Positions 42,211 through 50,990 of a stretch of 64,000 nucleotides of DNA are shown piece after piece. A program made the translations under genes and the position numbers. Source of the DNA: Mayamaea pseudoterrestris (lineage: Eukaryota; Bacillariophyta; Bacillariophyceae; Sellaphorales; Sellaphoraceae). The first letter of the stretch is position 1. Each line of letters begins with the position of its first letter. Where the stretch lies: NCBI GenBank assembly GCA_027923505.1, contig BROI01000002.1, forward strand, positions 1,550,001 through 1,614,000. The letters are read 5' to 3'. The notes beneath the pieces were generated by a model that did not search any database, was not told the origin of the DNA, and saw only the letters and a list, made by a program, of their open reading frames with translations.

Positions 42211-43015
42211 ATGAGCGACGCCATGATGCTCATGCCTCCAGTTGTATCAAACATTGACGATGCCAGCAACTCTTCGTCCACAAAGACCTGGGACGAACTT
42301 GCTGCCAAACAAAAGACCTGGATCCGTTCATCTCATTAGTCCGTCTTCCGCGTCATTTGTTGTTTCAAACCTTTCGGTGATGGAGTCGCCCTTCATGGAG
42401 GTGATTGACATGTTGCTGACTGGCAAGAGCAACGAGGAAGAGCACTTGTGTTTCTTCGTGAGATGGTCGTTGATCTAATGACAGAAGTCGATCATCTGAA
42501 GCAAGATTTGGATAATAGCATGCGTGGTTCGTCTGGAGCCGGAATCATTTCCAATAAGAGTTTATTTCCGCTGTTGAGCAAGACGAAGGATGCGAATCCA
42601 GTTGCTGCGGCGAAGAAGAAAATCGCTGACATGATCGAACAGCGAGACCAGCTAATATCGGAAGAAGAAGCGACGGAAATGGTCATTCAGCAGTTGACCA
42701 AGAAGATTGAGGAGCAAAATATTCGCAACTCCATATATGTTGCGTCAATCAAAAAGCTCGAGAAGCAACTTGAACCCCAAGACGGCGTGTCGAGCGCGCG
42801 GCTCCAAGATTGTCGAGTTGCAGACGGAACTTGACAAGGTAAAGGAGCAACAGAAGAAGGAGGAGGAGGACAAGATGCTATCAAAGCAAACAATGGCCAA
42901 GGAAAACGCAGTTTTGACGAAACGTGGGGCACAGTTTGTGCTCCTGGTGCGTACGATTGCTTCATCGCCTTCCAAGCAGGGCGACAGAATTGCCGCCTTT
43001 ACAAAGAGGTTTTGA
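42211..43015 (+). pseudogene. Coiled-coil protein gene with changing reading frame
   Basis: Coding-looking sequence runs through on the + strand but changes register three times: 42211 to about 42320 (MSDAMMLMPPVVSN, TWDELAAKQKTW), about 42330-42445 (SFVVSNLSVMESPFMEV), about 42450-42820 (LREMVVDLMTEVDHLKQDL ... KKIADMIEQRDQLI) and about 42800-43015 (SKIVELQTELDKVKEQQKKEE). The last two are long coiled coils. None of the changes is explained by an intron of normal size with GT-AG ends that I can find, and a TAG ends the first register at 42337-42339. The neighbours on both sides splice cleanly. A recently broken gene is the simplest reading; sequence error is the alternative. No family recognised. 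Confidence 0.5.
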
Positions 43016-43433
43016 CCAAGCCTTACGCTTCCAAATTGTCAAAAATGGAAGTGTATAGCGCTGGTTGCGCTATTATTGTGCTTGTCAATGAAGTAAAGCA
43101 TGATTGATTGAGTGTTGAACTACTCTCATACCGTAGGAGACGATACATGACATTTATTAAGCTGTTTTTAGAATGGCAACCAATGATTATTTGGCTGAAT
43201 CGCACCTGTCTGCCCTGTATAAGCGACGACCTTGACTGTTGAATATCATTATGTACAATAAGCAAGGGCTGAGGCGCACCTGGTGGAGGCTTCTTCTGCC
43301 ATAGTTTGCCAGGCTATTAGAGATTACCTACTCCGTGCTCAATGCACAATTAGTGTGATTTATAGATGATGGTATACAAAACTATGTAAGCAACTACCCA
43401 ACGTAGCATGAAAAAAGGGCCCACGCATCACTC
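43016..43433. other. Intergenic, convergent 3' ends
   Basis: 418 bp with no supportable gene or repeat. Confidence 0.4.
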
Positions 43434-45494
43434 TCACGCCGTGAGACTCTCGTCAAAGCTTTGGTCTGCGCCATGCTCGCCGTAGACTACTCTGACTGGC
43501 CCCATTGGCGTGCCCTTGACAAGGCTGCAGCTGGCGGTTCGGCCAGTCTCTGATTCGGTCGAAAGCTTGTTTAGCACCTTGTCAGTCTGGCTCTTGAGCG
43601 ACAAGATACCGCCACGAAACGACGTTACCAAGTCTGTACTGGCTCCGACCACTGCGGACTGTGCAGCCCGGCCCCAATTTGATCTATGAAAGCCTTCAGC
43701 TGTCGGGGCGGTGTGTTGTTCTGCTTCCTTGCGCATTTTATGAGGCTGAACATTCAATGCATTGCCATGATCCCTAGCTGGGACAGCCCGGTCTGTGAGC
43801 ACTGAACAAGGATTGGCGCTCAAAATATCACTATCATGGTCGCAACACTCAACGTCTTCAGGCTCCGCCTCCTCCGTCATGAGCAACAACGAATTGTCCA
43901 TGCCTTTTTGTAGTTCGTACTCTCGCAACGCCTCGAGTGCTTCGTTTTCTGACATGTTGCGTCGACGGCGGGCAATAAAGCCCAAGTATCGTTCAATTTC
44001 CGCCGACAATTCATTCGTTGCAGGAAAACGATCCATCTCCTTTTCAATCTTGCGCAAAATGGTAGCCTTTTCGCATGCATTACCAGCTCGAATGCGTCCC
44101 AACGTATCATTCAAGGACTTTGCTTCTAGCATGACCGTCGCCGCAGACAAAGCACCACCAGCAAACCTCGCCACCCGCGCCGTTCGCAAAAGCACCATGC
44201 CGGAGCGATTCAAAAGTCCCGCGTTCAATGCGGCAGTCTCGGCCACAGCCGTCATGGAGGTTCCGGCCGTTGCTCCAGCCAGCGAGGCAAACTCGACGCT
44301 TGCAGCGGCTGCTCGACCGGCCGTCATGCCAACCATGGCGCGAGACTCAAATGACTTGTCGTGTTCCAACATTGACTTATGACAAGCTGCAACACCATCC
44401 TTTCCGTCATCATCATCATCTTCGTCGTACATGCCCGAATGCAAGTGATCACGCGTAATCACTTCATGCAATGCCTTGACAATGCGCAGAATGGATCGCA
44501 CCATGCCATGCAGCGCAATCACTCGATCAGCGAGCTGGTTGGGCTCCGAGTAGTAGTTTCGAAGGTCGGTGCTCGTCTGCACCGCCGTCGCCGATCCGCC
44601 AAAGAGCAACGACGCCACCAATAGGGGCGGACCAACGGGCGTGAGAATCGTCGCCGCTGCGCAAACGCCCAAGACACCCGACACGACGCCGGCGCCACTG
44701 CTGCCAACGTTGACGCGATTCGTCTTGATCATGGAATCTTCTAGTGCAGTAGCCGTTGCTGGAACATATTGAGACGAGTATCGAAGCAGCAACAGCGCTC
44801 GATCGTATATATCCATCATGCGATCCATTAGATAGAGGCGATCCTGCGGAGACGGCGCCGTCAAGCATTCCACAACGTACTCTATGGAAAACAAGTGCTC
44901 GCAAGGTTGACAAAGCGTAATGTTTTCCTTGGCAAAGGCGGAGGATGCGTGCTTGGAACAGGTTGGTGCATTGCAAATGAGACAATTCTTGGGCGTTTTG
45001 CGAATCATCAAGTGCTGCGACGCCGCTTGCACTTGCTTTTTCGGAACGTCAAGGAACTTGCGGATGCGAGGAAACCTTTTCGACGATGCACCAGGACGCT
45101 CGTCAACCGCATCGCTACTCTTGCTCTTTGGTGACGATGGGCGCTCCAACAGACACTGCGAGCAAGACTGCAAGACTGCTTCGTCAAACCCAATGTTGCG
45201 ATCTTCGCACGCCAATTCCAAATTGAGCCGACGCATCTTCTCCAGCGACTCGTACGTCACGTTCAAGTCAATGGTATTGATTTTGTTCACACTTGCAGTA
45301 ATCGATTCTGGTGCAGCGTCTTGGGTTAAGTCTGTACTAGTAGATTCTCCACCAGTTCGCGGCTGCTGCTGCTGCGCGACGTGTCCATAAAAGGTGCCAA
45401 ACGGCAGCTCAATCTCGTAGACCCCGTCCGCGCCTCGAAAGTCGCGAATGATTCCGTCGCCGTATGGCGTCGAAACAAACGTGCCGTCCTTCAT
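43434..45494 (-). CDS. Protein with Cys/His cluster and glycine-zipper hydrophobic hairpin, unknown function
   Basis: Single exon, 686 residues from ATG 45494 (the frame opens at TTG 45545). Residues 1-40 (TFVSTPYGDGIIRDFRGADGVYEIELPFGTFYGHV) look like a small KOW/Tudor-type beta-barrel repeated in diatom proteins. A CLIC-x3-TCSKH ... CQPC cluster at about 171-199 may bind zinc. Residues about 264-305 are Gly/Ala-rich and hydrophobic (GAGVVSGVLGVCAAATILTPVGPPLLVASLLFGGSA), like the membrane-inserting zipper of apolipoprotein-L-type proteins. A second such stretch lies near 390-450. The C-terminus is polar. A membrane-associated role is inferred, function unknown. Confidence 0.7.
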   Translation of the reverse strand: MKDGTFVSTPYGDGIIRDFRGADGVYEIELPFGTFYGHVAQQQQPRTGGESTSTDLTQDAAPESITASVNKINTIDLNVTYESLEKMRRLNLELACEDRNIGFDEAVLQSCSQCLLERPSSPKSKSSDAVDERPGASSKRFPRIRKFLDVPKKQVQAASQHLMIRKTPKNCLICNAPTCSKHASSAFAKENITLCQPCEHLFSIEYVVECLTAPSPQDRLYLMDRMMDIYDRALLLLRYSSQYVPATATALEDSMIKTNRVNVGSSGAGVVSGVLGVCAAATILTPVGPPLLVASLLFGGSATAVQTSTDLRNYYSEPNQLADRVIALHGMVRSILRIVKALHEVITRDHLHSGMYDEDDDDDGKDGVAACHKSMLEHDKSFESRAMVGMTAGRAAAASVEFASLAGATAGTSMTAVAETAALNAGLLNRSGMVLLRTARVARFAGGALSAATVMLEAKSLNDTLGRIRAGNACEKATILRKIEKEMDRFPATNELSAEIERYLGFIARRRRNMSENEALEALREYELQKGMDNSLLLMTEEAEPEDVECCDHDSDILSANPCSVLTDRAVPARDHGNALNVQPHKMRKEAEQHTAPTAEGFHRSNWGRAAQSAVVGASTDLVTSFRGGILSLKSQTDKVLNKLSTESETGRTASCSLVKGTPMGPVRVVYGEHGADQSFDESLTA

Positions 45495-46104
45495 GAATGA
45501 TAGATTCGTAATCGTGGGTGATGCGTGTGACTGCAATTCGATCAAGACAAGGGGTGCTGAGTGAGTAAGTCTAGCCCCGCCTTCAACAACTAAACTTGGT
45601 AAAAATCAGTAAGATTGAAGCTAGTCGCAATCATGTCATTCTTACTGTACATACCAAAATGTTGAGCAAACTGAATAGTCTTTTACAAAGACGAGGCCTC
45701 GCCGTTGATGGCTGAAGTTCTCTTCAGCGGGTCAATCGCGGCGCGCGCCGCGTTTCGGTTCCGAGCGTGACGCACGAGTGAAATGATTCACTAATTTTAG
45801 TCACGCATATGACGTCATTGAAGACCATCGCCAAAATCGCTCTCCCGGTGTCACACTCCTCGATCGGCGACGAATATTTCCTCGAGCCATCGGGTGCGCC
45901 ATCAGCTCGCCATCCTTTGCTTGGTTGCGTTGAGCTATTTGAAAGTTTGACAGCAGCAGCAAGTAATATTCTTGTTGTGCATGTATTAGGGCCGCTATAG
46001 ACTAAATTCACTGCTTTGAACAGCGTTTGGAAATTGATCGAGACTGCTCCGACCACCGACCACTTTCGGCTCCACCCTCGCACAATACCTATTAATTGAA
46101 TAGC
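45495..46104. other. Divergent promoter region with 16-bp GC palindrome
   Basis: 610 bp between head-to-head genes. A perfect palindrome CGCGGCGCGCGCCGCG lies at 45737-45752. No gene seen; a 192-codon minus frame that runs antisense into the rhomboid gene is rejected. Confidence 0.45.
45737..45752. promoter_or_regulatory. 16-bp perfect GC palindrome
   Basis: CGCGGCGCGCGCCGCG equals its own reverse complement. It lies 243 bp before the glycine-zipper gene start and about 350 bp before the rhomboid start. Confidence 0.4.
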
Positions 46105-47847
46105 ATGGTGACCAAGACTAAAAATCAGAGACGAAGCTCTGGTGATCGCGATAATGCGAAGCAACGGCGTCAACTGTACGAGAAGGCCAAGCGAGCCAAG
46201 GAGGGAGCTGCAACAACTACGGCTGCCAAAGATACTGCAGTTGTCAAGGAAGCTCCTCCATCCAATTCGCAACAACGAAAGCAAGAATTGGCACGGCATC
46301 ATAAATCGAAAAGGACAAGCGCTCCTCTTCGACCGAGGGAACAGCCTAGCAACGCCCGACGAATGCCCTTGCTCGCAGAGTCTCGCGTCGATGACGAGGA
46401 CAATTCGGATTCATCGGCGTCGTCCCTCGAGGCGGAAAGCACCTTTTCCAATCCTCCGACTCCCAAAGTTTACTTGCCAAAGACTCTGGGGAGCCTGTCA
46501 AGTGTCTTGACGAACGAGTCGTCCGACTTTGACGAGTCAACACTTCCCAGCATGGCAACGACTGATTCGTTTTTGCAGTCGCGCAGTCCAACGAGTCAAA
46601 ACAGTCGCATGCAGAGCAATACGTTCACATCTGGGACAAGCCGATCCCAAACACTTTCACCAAGCTCATACGGATCGCAAACCTTTCAGTCGCAAGTAAA
46701 CATGAAGGCTCCAAAGCAGCAGCGAAACGCTGCATCATCCACCGCGAGCAGTGACGTTTACGTGCCATCGCCAAAGCACCGACAAAAGCTCAACCAATGG
46801 TACCAAAAGCGCTTGCCGGTACTTTCGGCGTCAAGATCCACCAACAACTCGCAACGATCGTTGGAGCAAAACGAAACAAAAACAATTGGAGCCGACGACT
46901 TGACCATGGGAGATACAGCCACGTACGTGTCATACTATTCCGATGACGACGACGAGGAGGATGCCACAGCCATGTCGGGCAGTCGATACAAATACTATAA
47001 GAATGATATTTTGGCAAACGACGACGGCGACTATCTGCATACGAAGCAAGAGTTTGCCTACTGCTCGATTGGCTTGACTGGTATACAACTGTTGGTGCTC
47101 ATGATGCAGCTTGCCATGTGCGGCATGGCTGACATTGAAAGCAATCCGCTGGGAGGACCTTGGCCAGATGCCTATTCAGAGTTTGGCGGCAAGAATTCAT
47201 ACTTGATGATTACCAAGGAGCAGTGGTGGCGGCTAGTGTCGCCGTCCTTGCTGCATGTTGGTATTTTACATTTACTGGCCAATGCATTTTGTCAGTTGGA
47301 GGCCATTGCCTTGTTTGAGCGGGAGTGGGGATCATTTCGATGGATATTAATATATTTAATCAGTTCGGTCGGCTGTTCGGGCATGGCGTCCATTTTCGAT
47401 CCAGACACAATCGCCGTGGGGAGTTCCGGGGCCTTGATGGGACTGTACGCGGCCAAGCTGGCGCAAGTCACGACGGGTATGTGTTTCACCGTCAGCAAGA
47501 AGCATATGAATGATGCCATTCGACTGGATCAGCTAAGTAGCGTCTTGTGTGGTTTGACGCTAGTGTCCATGATGAGTTGCTTTACATACATTGACTGGAG
47601 CGGACACTTTGGCGGGCTCGTCTCGGGCTTTTTGTCGGGCATGGTATTGTTCAGCTATCCCATCAAGAGCTGTTGTTCGTGGTTCTTTTGGTCACTCTTT
47701 GGTTTGGCAGGTCTAATAGGAACACTGGGTATTGTCTTTTACTACCTCATGCTGACATATGAGCCGTTCGATGAACTAGGGGATGTCTGCGAGTACTTTC
47801 GAGCATTGTTTCCGGAGACATACGAATGCGGCTGCATGAATCTGTAA
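46105..47847 (+). CDS. Rhomboid-family intramembrane serine protease
   Basis: Single exon, 580 residues. A Ser/Thr/Gln-rich cytosolic N-terminus of about 310 residues with basic and acidic patches is followed by about seven TM helices. WWRLVSPSLLHVGILHLLANAF is the family's loop and His/Asn helix. Ser441 in GSSGALMG is the nucleophile (family GxSG). His501 in WSGHFGGLVSGFLSG completes the catalytic dyad. NPLGGPWPD and the loop before it fit the secretory-pathway (plant RBL/ROM) subfamily. It would cleave TM helices of substrate proteins, perhaps surface proteins like those in this window. A Cys-containing C-terminus (YECGCMNL) ends the protein. Confidence 0.9.
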   Translation: MVTKTKNQRRSSGDRDNAKQRRQLYEKAKRAKEGAATTTAAKDTAVVKEAPPSNSQQRKQELARHHKSKRTSAPLRPREQPSNARRMPLLAESRVDDEDNSDSSASSLEAESTFSNPPTPKVYLPKTLGSLSSVLTNESSDFDESTLPSMATTDSFLQSRSPTSQNSRMQSNTFTSGTSRSQTLSPSSYGSQTFQSQVNMKAPKQQRNAASSTASSDVYVPSPKHRQKLNQWYQKRLPVLSASRSTNNSQRSLEQNETKTIGADDLTMGDTATYVSYYSDDDDEEDATAMSGSRYKYYKNDILANDDGDYLHTKQEFAYCSIGLTGIQLLVLMMQLAMCGMADIESNPLGGPWPDAYSEFGGKNSYLMITKEQWWRLVSPSLLHVGILHLLANAFCQLEAIALFEREWGSFRWILIYLISSVGCSGMASIFDPDTIAVGSSGALMGLYAAKLAQVTTGMCFTVSKKHMNDAIRLDQLSSVLCGLTLVSMMSCFTYIDWSGHFGGLVSGFLSGMVLFSYPIKSCCSWFFWSLFGLAGLIGTLGIVFYYLMLTYEPFDELGDVCEYFRALFPETYECGCMNL

Positions 47848-48171
47848 CTAAGGACAACGGCGGTTCCAGCATGAATTCGTAAACAAGGATAAGGACGGAT
47901 GAGACATCAAAGCATGCATGGTATCGTGGTGAACATATACGAATATCTAGTCTCCCCAAACGGCAGAGCTAAGAATTGCTGTTCGCGGACTGTCATACAA
48001 TTTTCTCATAACAGGATTTGCACAGTTCCCGATACTCGTACCAGTAGAACACTTTTTGTAAAAAACTGACCGGCTGGCCTTTATCTTAAAAACGAAGATC
48101 TATTACGAGTGTCCCATAGAGTAGAATCAAGTGACTTTAAATCGGTGTATCCTTAATCTGTGTGATTCGAC
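47848..48171. other. Intergenic, convergent 3' ends
   Basis: 324 bp, nothing recognised. Confidence 0.4.
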
Positions 48172-49338
48172 CTACCATCCGTCGAGATAATCATCCGGCG
48201 CTTCCGGAGGCAGGTAGCACCGCTGTCGATCGGAAGCGTTTCGCACCAAGAGTCCACCGTCGCGGCGCAGCATGAGTGGATAGTTATTGTCACTATCATT
48301 GTCATTGTTACTGGGACACGAGTAAACGTAGCTCGAGTTTGGCTTGTTTCGTATCTCGCGCACGTACGTGACACTGTTGGAAAAGGTGGAAAGGTGCGTG
48401 CCGACAAAAACAGTCGCCTCGATTGCCACCCAAAAGTCCAGCAGGGCCACTTCGTTGTAGCTCAAGTTACGTAGCGCCGCAGTGCAATGGTTGGACCACG
48501 ACTTGTGAAAGGCGTGCTGATGTGGATTCATGCTTGGCCATATTTCTTGCGGCATTTCGTTGCGATGCCGCCAGGCAACCTTGCCATATAGCAGCACCAC
48601 CGTCTGGTAGTTTAGATTGGAAACGGACGCTGCAATCTGCGTCGGCGTGTAGCAGGCGTTGACGCCGTCCTCCCGCAGGCTGCGCTTTTCGCAGTAGGGA
48701 TACCAGTCGCTTTCAATGCGCAAATGCACGGCCAAGTAGTTTTTGTGTCGTGTTTGATTGCCGTAGCAAGTGTCGTAAGCGAGCGCCAGAGATTTTGGAA
48801 GAACCATGTGGCGATAGGTCCACTCGTGCAGTGGTCCTCGACTCTGCATACTCTTGGCAATGTCCAGGGGTCTGTCGTAATGTATTTTGGGAATGCCGGA
48901 ACCAGCAATCTCATCCTCGGAGAATAGGCGGCAATGAAACTGCTCTCTCGCAATGCGCTGGAGCGCTGCAATATCCTCATCACTGTACATGGAGAATGGC
49001 GTATCGCTGGACAGTCGCAGCGCTCCGCCAACGTCCAAATCCTTGGGCAGCAAGACTGCTGCTGCTGCATTCGATTCATTGGCCTGCTGCCGCGCCAGTT
49101 GACAGCCTTGCTGTATTTGTCCCGCAATGACGGACATTAACAAATTGTTGAGGCAGCATTTGGAGTGAAAGTTAGTCTTGTCGTGGTACAAGACGAAACT
49201 AATCATGTCGTTACTTTCGATGCGTCTATTCGAGGAACGCAGCAGAAAGGAGCGCAAGCAGACAAAGACAACGAGTTCTACTAATAACACTGTCACGACG
49301 ACTCGTTTCTTTAGTCGCGTCTTGTGCTTGACCATCAT
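48172..49338 (-). CDS. GDP-fucose protein O-fucosyltransferase-like type II membrane protein
   Basis: Single exon, 388 residues. A short basic cytosolic end and a TM helix (about 12-33, VVVTVLLVELVVFVCLRSFLL) give the usual Golgi type II layout. NYLAVHLRIESDWYPYC with His205, Arg207 and Glu209 matches the nucleotide-sugar site of the O-FucT (PF10250) fold. NEVALLDFWVAIEATVFVGTHLSTFSNSVTYVRE matches its C-terminal motif. NNLLMSVIAG recalls the N-terminal Rossmann half. Several Cys probably form disulfides. The acceptor (EGF or TSR repeats, or a cell-wall glycan) is unknown. Confidence 0.75.
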   Translation of the reverse strand: MMVKHKTRLKKRVVVTVLLVELVVFVCLRSFLLRSSNRRIESNDMISFVLYHDKTNFHSKCCLNNLLMSVIAGQIQQGCQLARQQANESNAAAAVLLPKDLDVGGALRLSSDTPFSMYSDEDIAALQRIAREQFHCRLFSEDEIAGSGIPKIHYDRPLDIAKSMQSRGPLHEWTYRHMVLPKSLALAYDTCYGNQTRHKNYLAVHLRIESDWYPYCEKRSLREDGVNACYTPTQIAASVSNLNYQTVVLLYGKVAWRHRNEMPQEIWPSMNPHQHAFHKSWSNHCTAALRNLSYNEVALLDFWVAIEATVFVGTHLSTFSNSVTYVREIRNKPNSSYVYSCPSNNDNDSDNNYPLMLRRDGGLLVRNASDRQRCYLPPEAPDDYLDGW

Positions 49339-49713
49339 CTAGATAGACTAAATGGCATGTAACTGCGCATGTGAGCAGGAAAGACTGGGCAGGGGCTCTC
49401 TTGATGATGGTCGATCGTCGTCGTCGTTTTTCCTTCATGCGAATTTGGAACAGGCTGTTCAACACGTTTGAAATCACACTCGCTACTTTGGTATTCATGA
49501 AACTATTGGCCAATGAGAATGACGAATTAGCTTATCGATTCGATGAGGCACGTGGCCGCGATCCCCTTCGTACCGGTACTGAGGGTGACAACGATGCGAC
49601 ACGAAAAGGATTCGCGACGATGCGTTCCGGCGGCCTCGGATGCGCGCATCCTTCACTTGTTTACACATTACTTGACAAGCAAGCATATCATATTACCTGA
49701 TCGGTCCTTCATC
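49339..49713. other. Divergent promoter region
   Basis: 375 bp between the O-FucT-like and PA28 genes. An open frame over 49371-49700 on the + strand lacks motifs and overlaps the promoter. No element recognised. Confidence 0.35.
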
Positions 49714-50761
49714 ATGTCAAGCTTTAGCGTAAGTCTTGCGTGATGAGCGTGCTCGATCCCTTTGGAAGACGAAGCTCGTCGTTTCGCCTCGTGACAGCTG
49801 CATTCCCTCCATAATATCATGTCACTCACTCTTGATGCTTCTTTTGCAAATAACAGACCATTCATTTGAACAGCAAGCAAGCCGTCACGAACCTCTTGAC
49901 GCAGGCTCCCTTTGAGGTTCCAAAGCTGCAGGCTGCCTACGACCAGTATTTTCCCAACGAGCCGCTGTCCGTGACGCGCCAGTCGCTGACAAAGGCGGGT
50001 AGCAGCAGGAACGCGGCATTAGAGGAAACGCTCACCACAACGTTGGATGCGGTGGATATGGTACTGACCACCATGGGGACGGTGGAACGATTCATGTGAG
50101 TGTAGTGTTGACGAGAGAGAGAGAGAATGACATGTGTCTCACTCAATGCGTTTATTATACTCGTTCCATCTCGTAACACAGTCACCTTTCCATTCCCAAA
50201 ATGGAGGACGGCAACAACTTTGGAGTCACGATTCAGTTGCAAGCCCTGAAACACATTAACGACTCGCAGGAGAAGCTGCAAAAGCAGCTGGAGGAGCTGG
50301 TCAAGTATTATGCGACGCGCGCCGACGCGGTCGAAAAGTGCAAGCTTCCCTCCACGTCCAGCACCATGACGACAACCAAGGTGGAAGCGAATGCTAGTGG
50401 CACGGACAAGGAGAAGGGTGACACTGCCAACTCATCCACGTCGCAAACTGTCGAACAAAAGAAAGTGGAGTCGTCCTCGACAGCTTCGGAACTAGTCTTT
50501 CGACAGGATGCCGTGGTTGCCGTGGACGTTTTGTTCTACAGCAAGGCCAAGAATTTGTTTTCGCTGGCACTGACGAGCTTGCTTTCGGCGCTGGACTTTG
50601 TCCAAAAGAATCAGGAAAAGATTGAAGCTCCGCGGGTATGTACAGGACAAGTGTCGTAACTGTTGTCGCGTTCAATGGCATCCCGCCTAACCTTTTCTTT
50701 TTCTCATTCATTTTGTAAACAGGGCAAGAATACAGGGACTGCCTACTCCTCCATGTACTAG
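49714..50761 (+). CDS. Proteasome activator PA28 (REG/11S) subunit
   Basis: Four exons, 49714..49728, 49857..50095, 50182..50635 and 50723..50761, 248 residues, all phases consistent. The first coding exon is a 15-nt microexon (MSSFS). The join between exons 2 and 3 rebuilds VERFIHLSIPKMEDGNNFGVTIQ, the activation-loop signature of PA28 alpha/beta/gamma (IPxIEDGNNFGV). The C-terminal four-helix part (LFYSKAKNLFSLALTSLLSALDFVQ) and a final Tyr (YSSMY), which would dock in the proteasome alpha ring, also fit. A Ser/Thr/Lys-rich loop lies in the middle. The protein forms heptamer rings that open the 20S gate without ATP. It appears to be a single subunit, so PA28 gamma-like. Confidence 0.9.
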
Positions 50762-50880
50762 GCGGTGCTTGATGACGACTGATGGAACGAAAAATATGCA
50801 AATACTTGTTCTTGTCTGCTGCGAAGAGTTGGACAGGACTAGTAGCACTAACTGTAAACGTTCAATCATTTAACGTAAAA

Positions 50881-50990
50881 GCAATACAAATATCCATTGT
50901 TTTACTTGTTACTGATCTGTCGGATGATCAAATAAGGTAGATGCAATACAAATATCCATTGATTTTACTTGTTACTGATTTGTCGGATGA
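50881..50990. repeat. Tandem near-duplicate of 47-48 bp at the 3' end of a gene
   Basis: Copy 1 (50881-50927) and copy 2 (50943-50990) share the sequence starting GCAATACAAATATCCATTG with one inserted base and one substitution. Copy 2 holds the stop codon and last residues (LIRQISNK) of the downstream minus-strand gene; copy 1 repeats that end (IIRQISNK then stop) in the 3' flank. Confidence 0.8.

Noticed and set aside
41820-42308. 162-codon minus-strand ORF between the KIX and coiled-coil genes
   Set aside because: No motif, and it overlaps better-supported + strand coding sequence.
45724-46302. 192-codon minus-strand ORF
   Set aside because: Overlaps the rhomboid start region and promoter, with no recognisable motif.
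49371-49700. 109-codon ORF upstream of PA28
   Set aside because: Lies in a divergent promoter region and lacks motifs or splice links to PA28.
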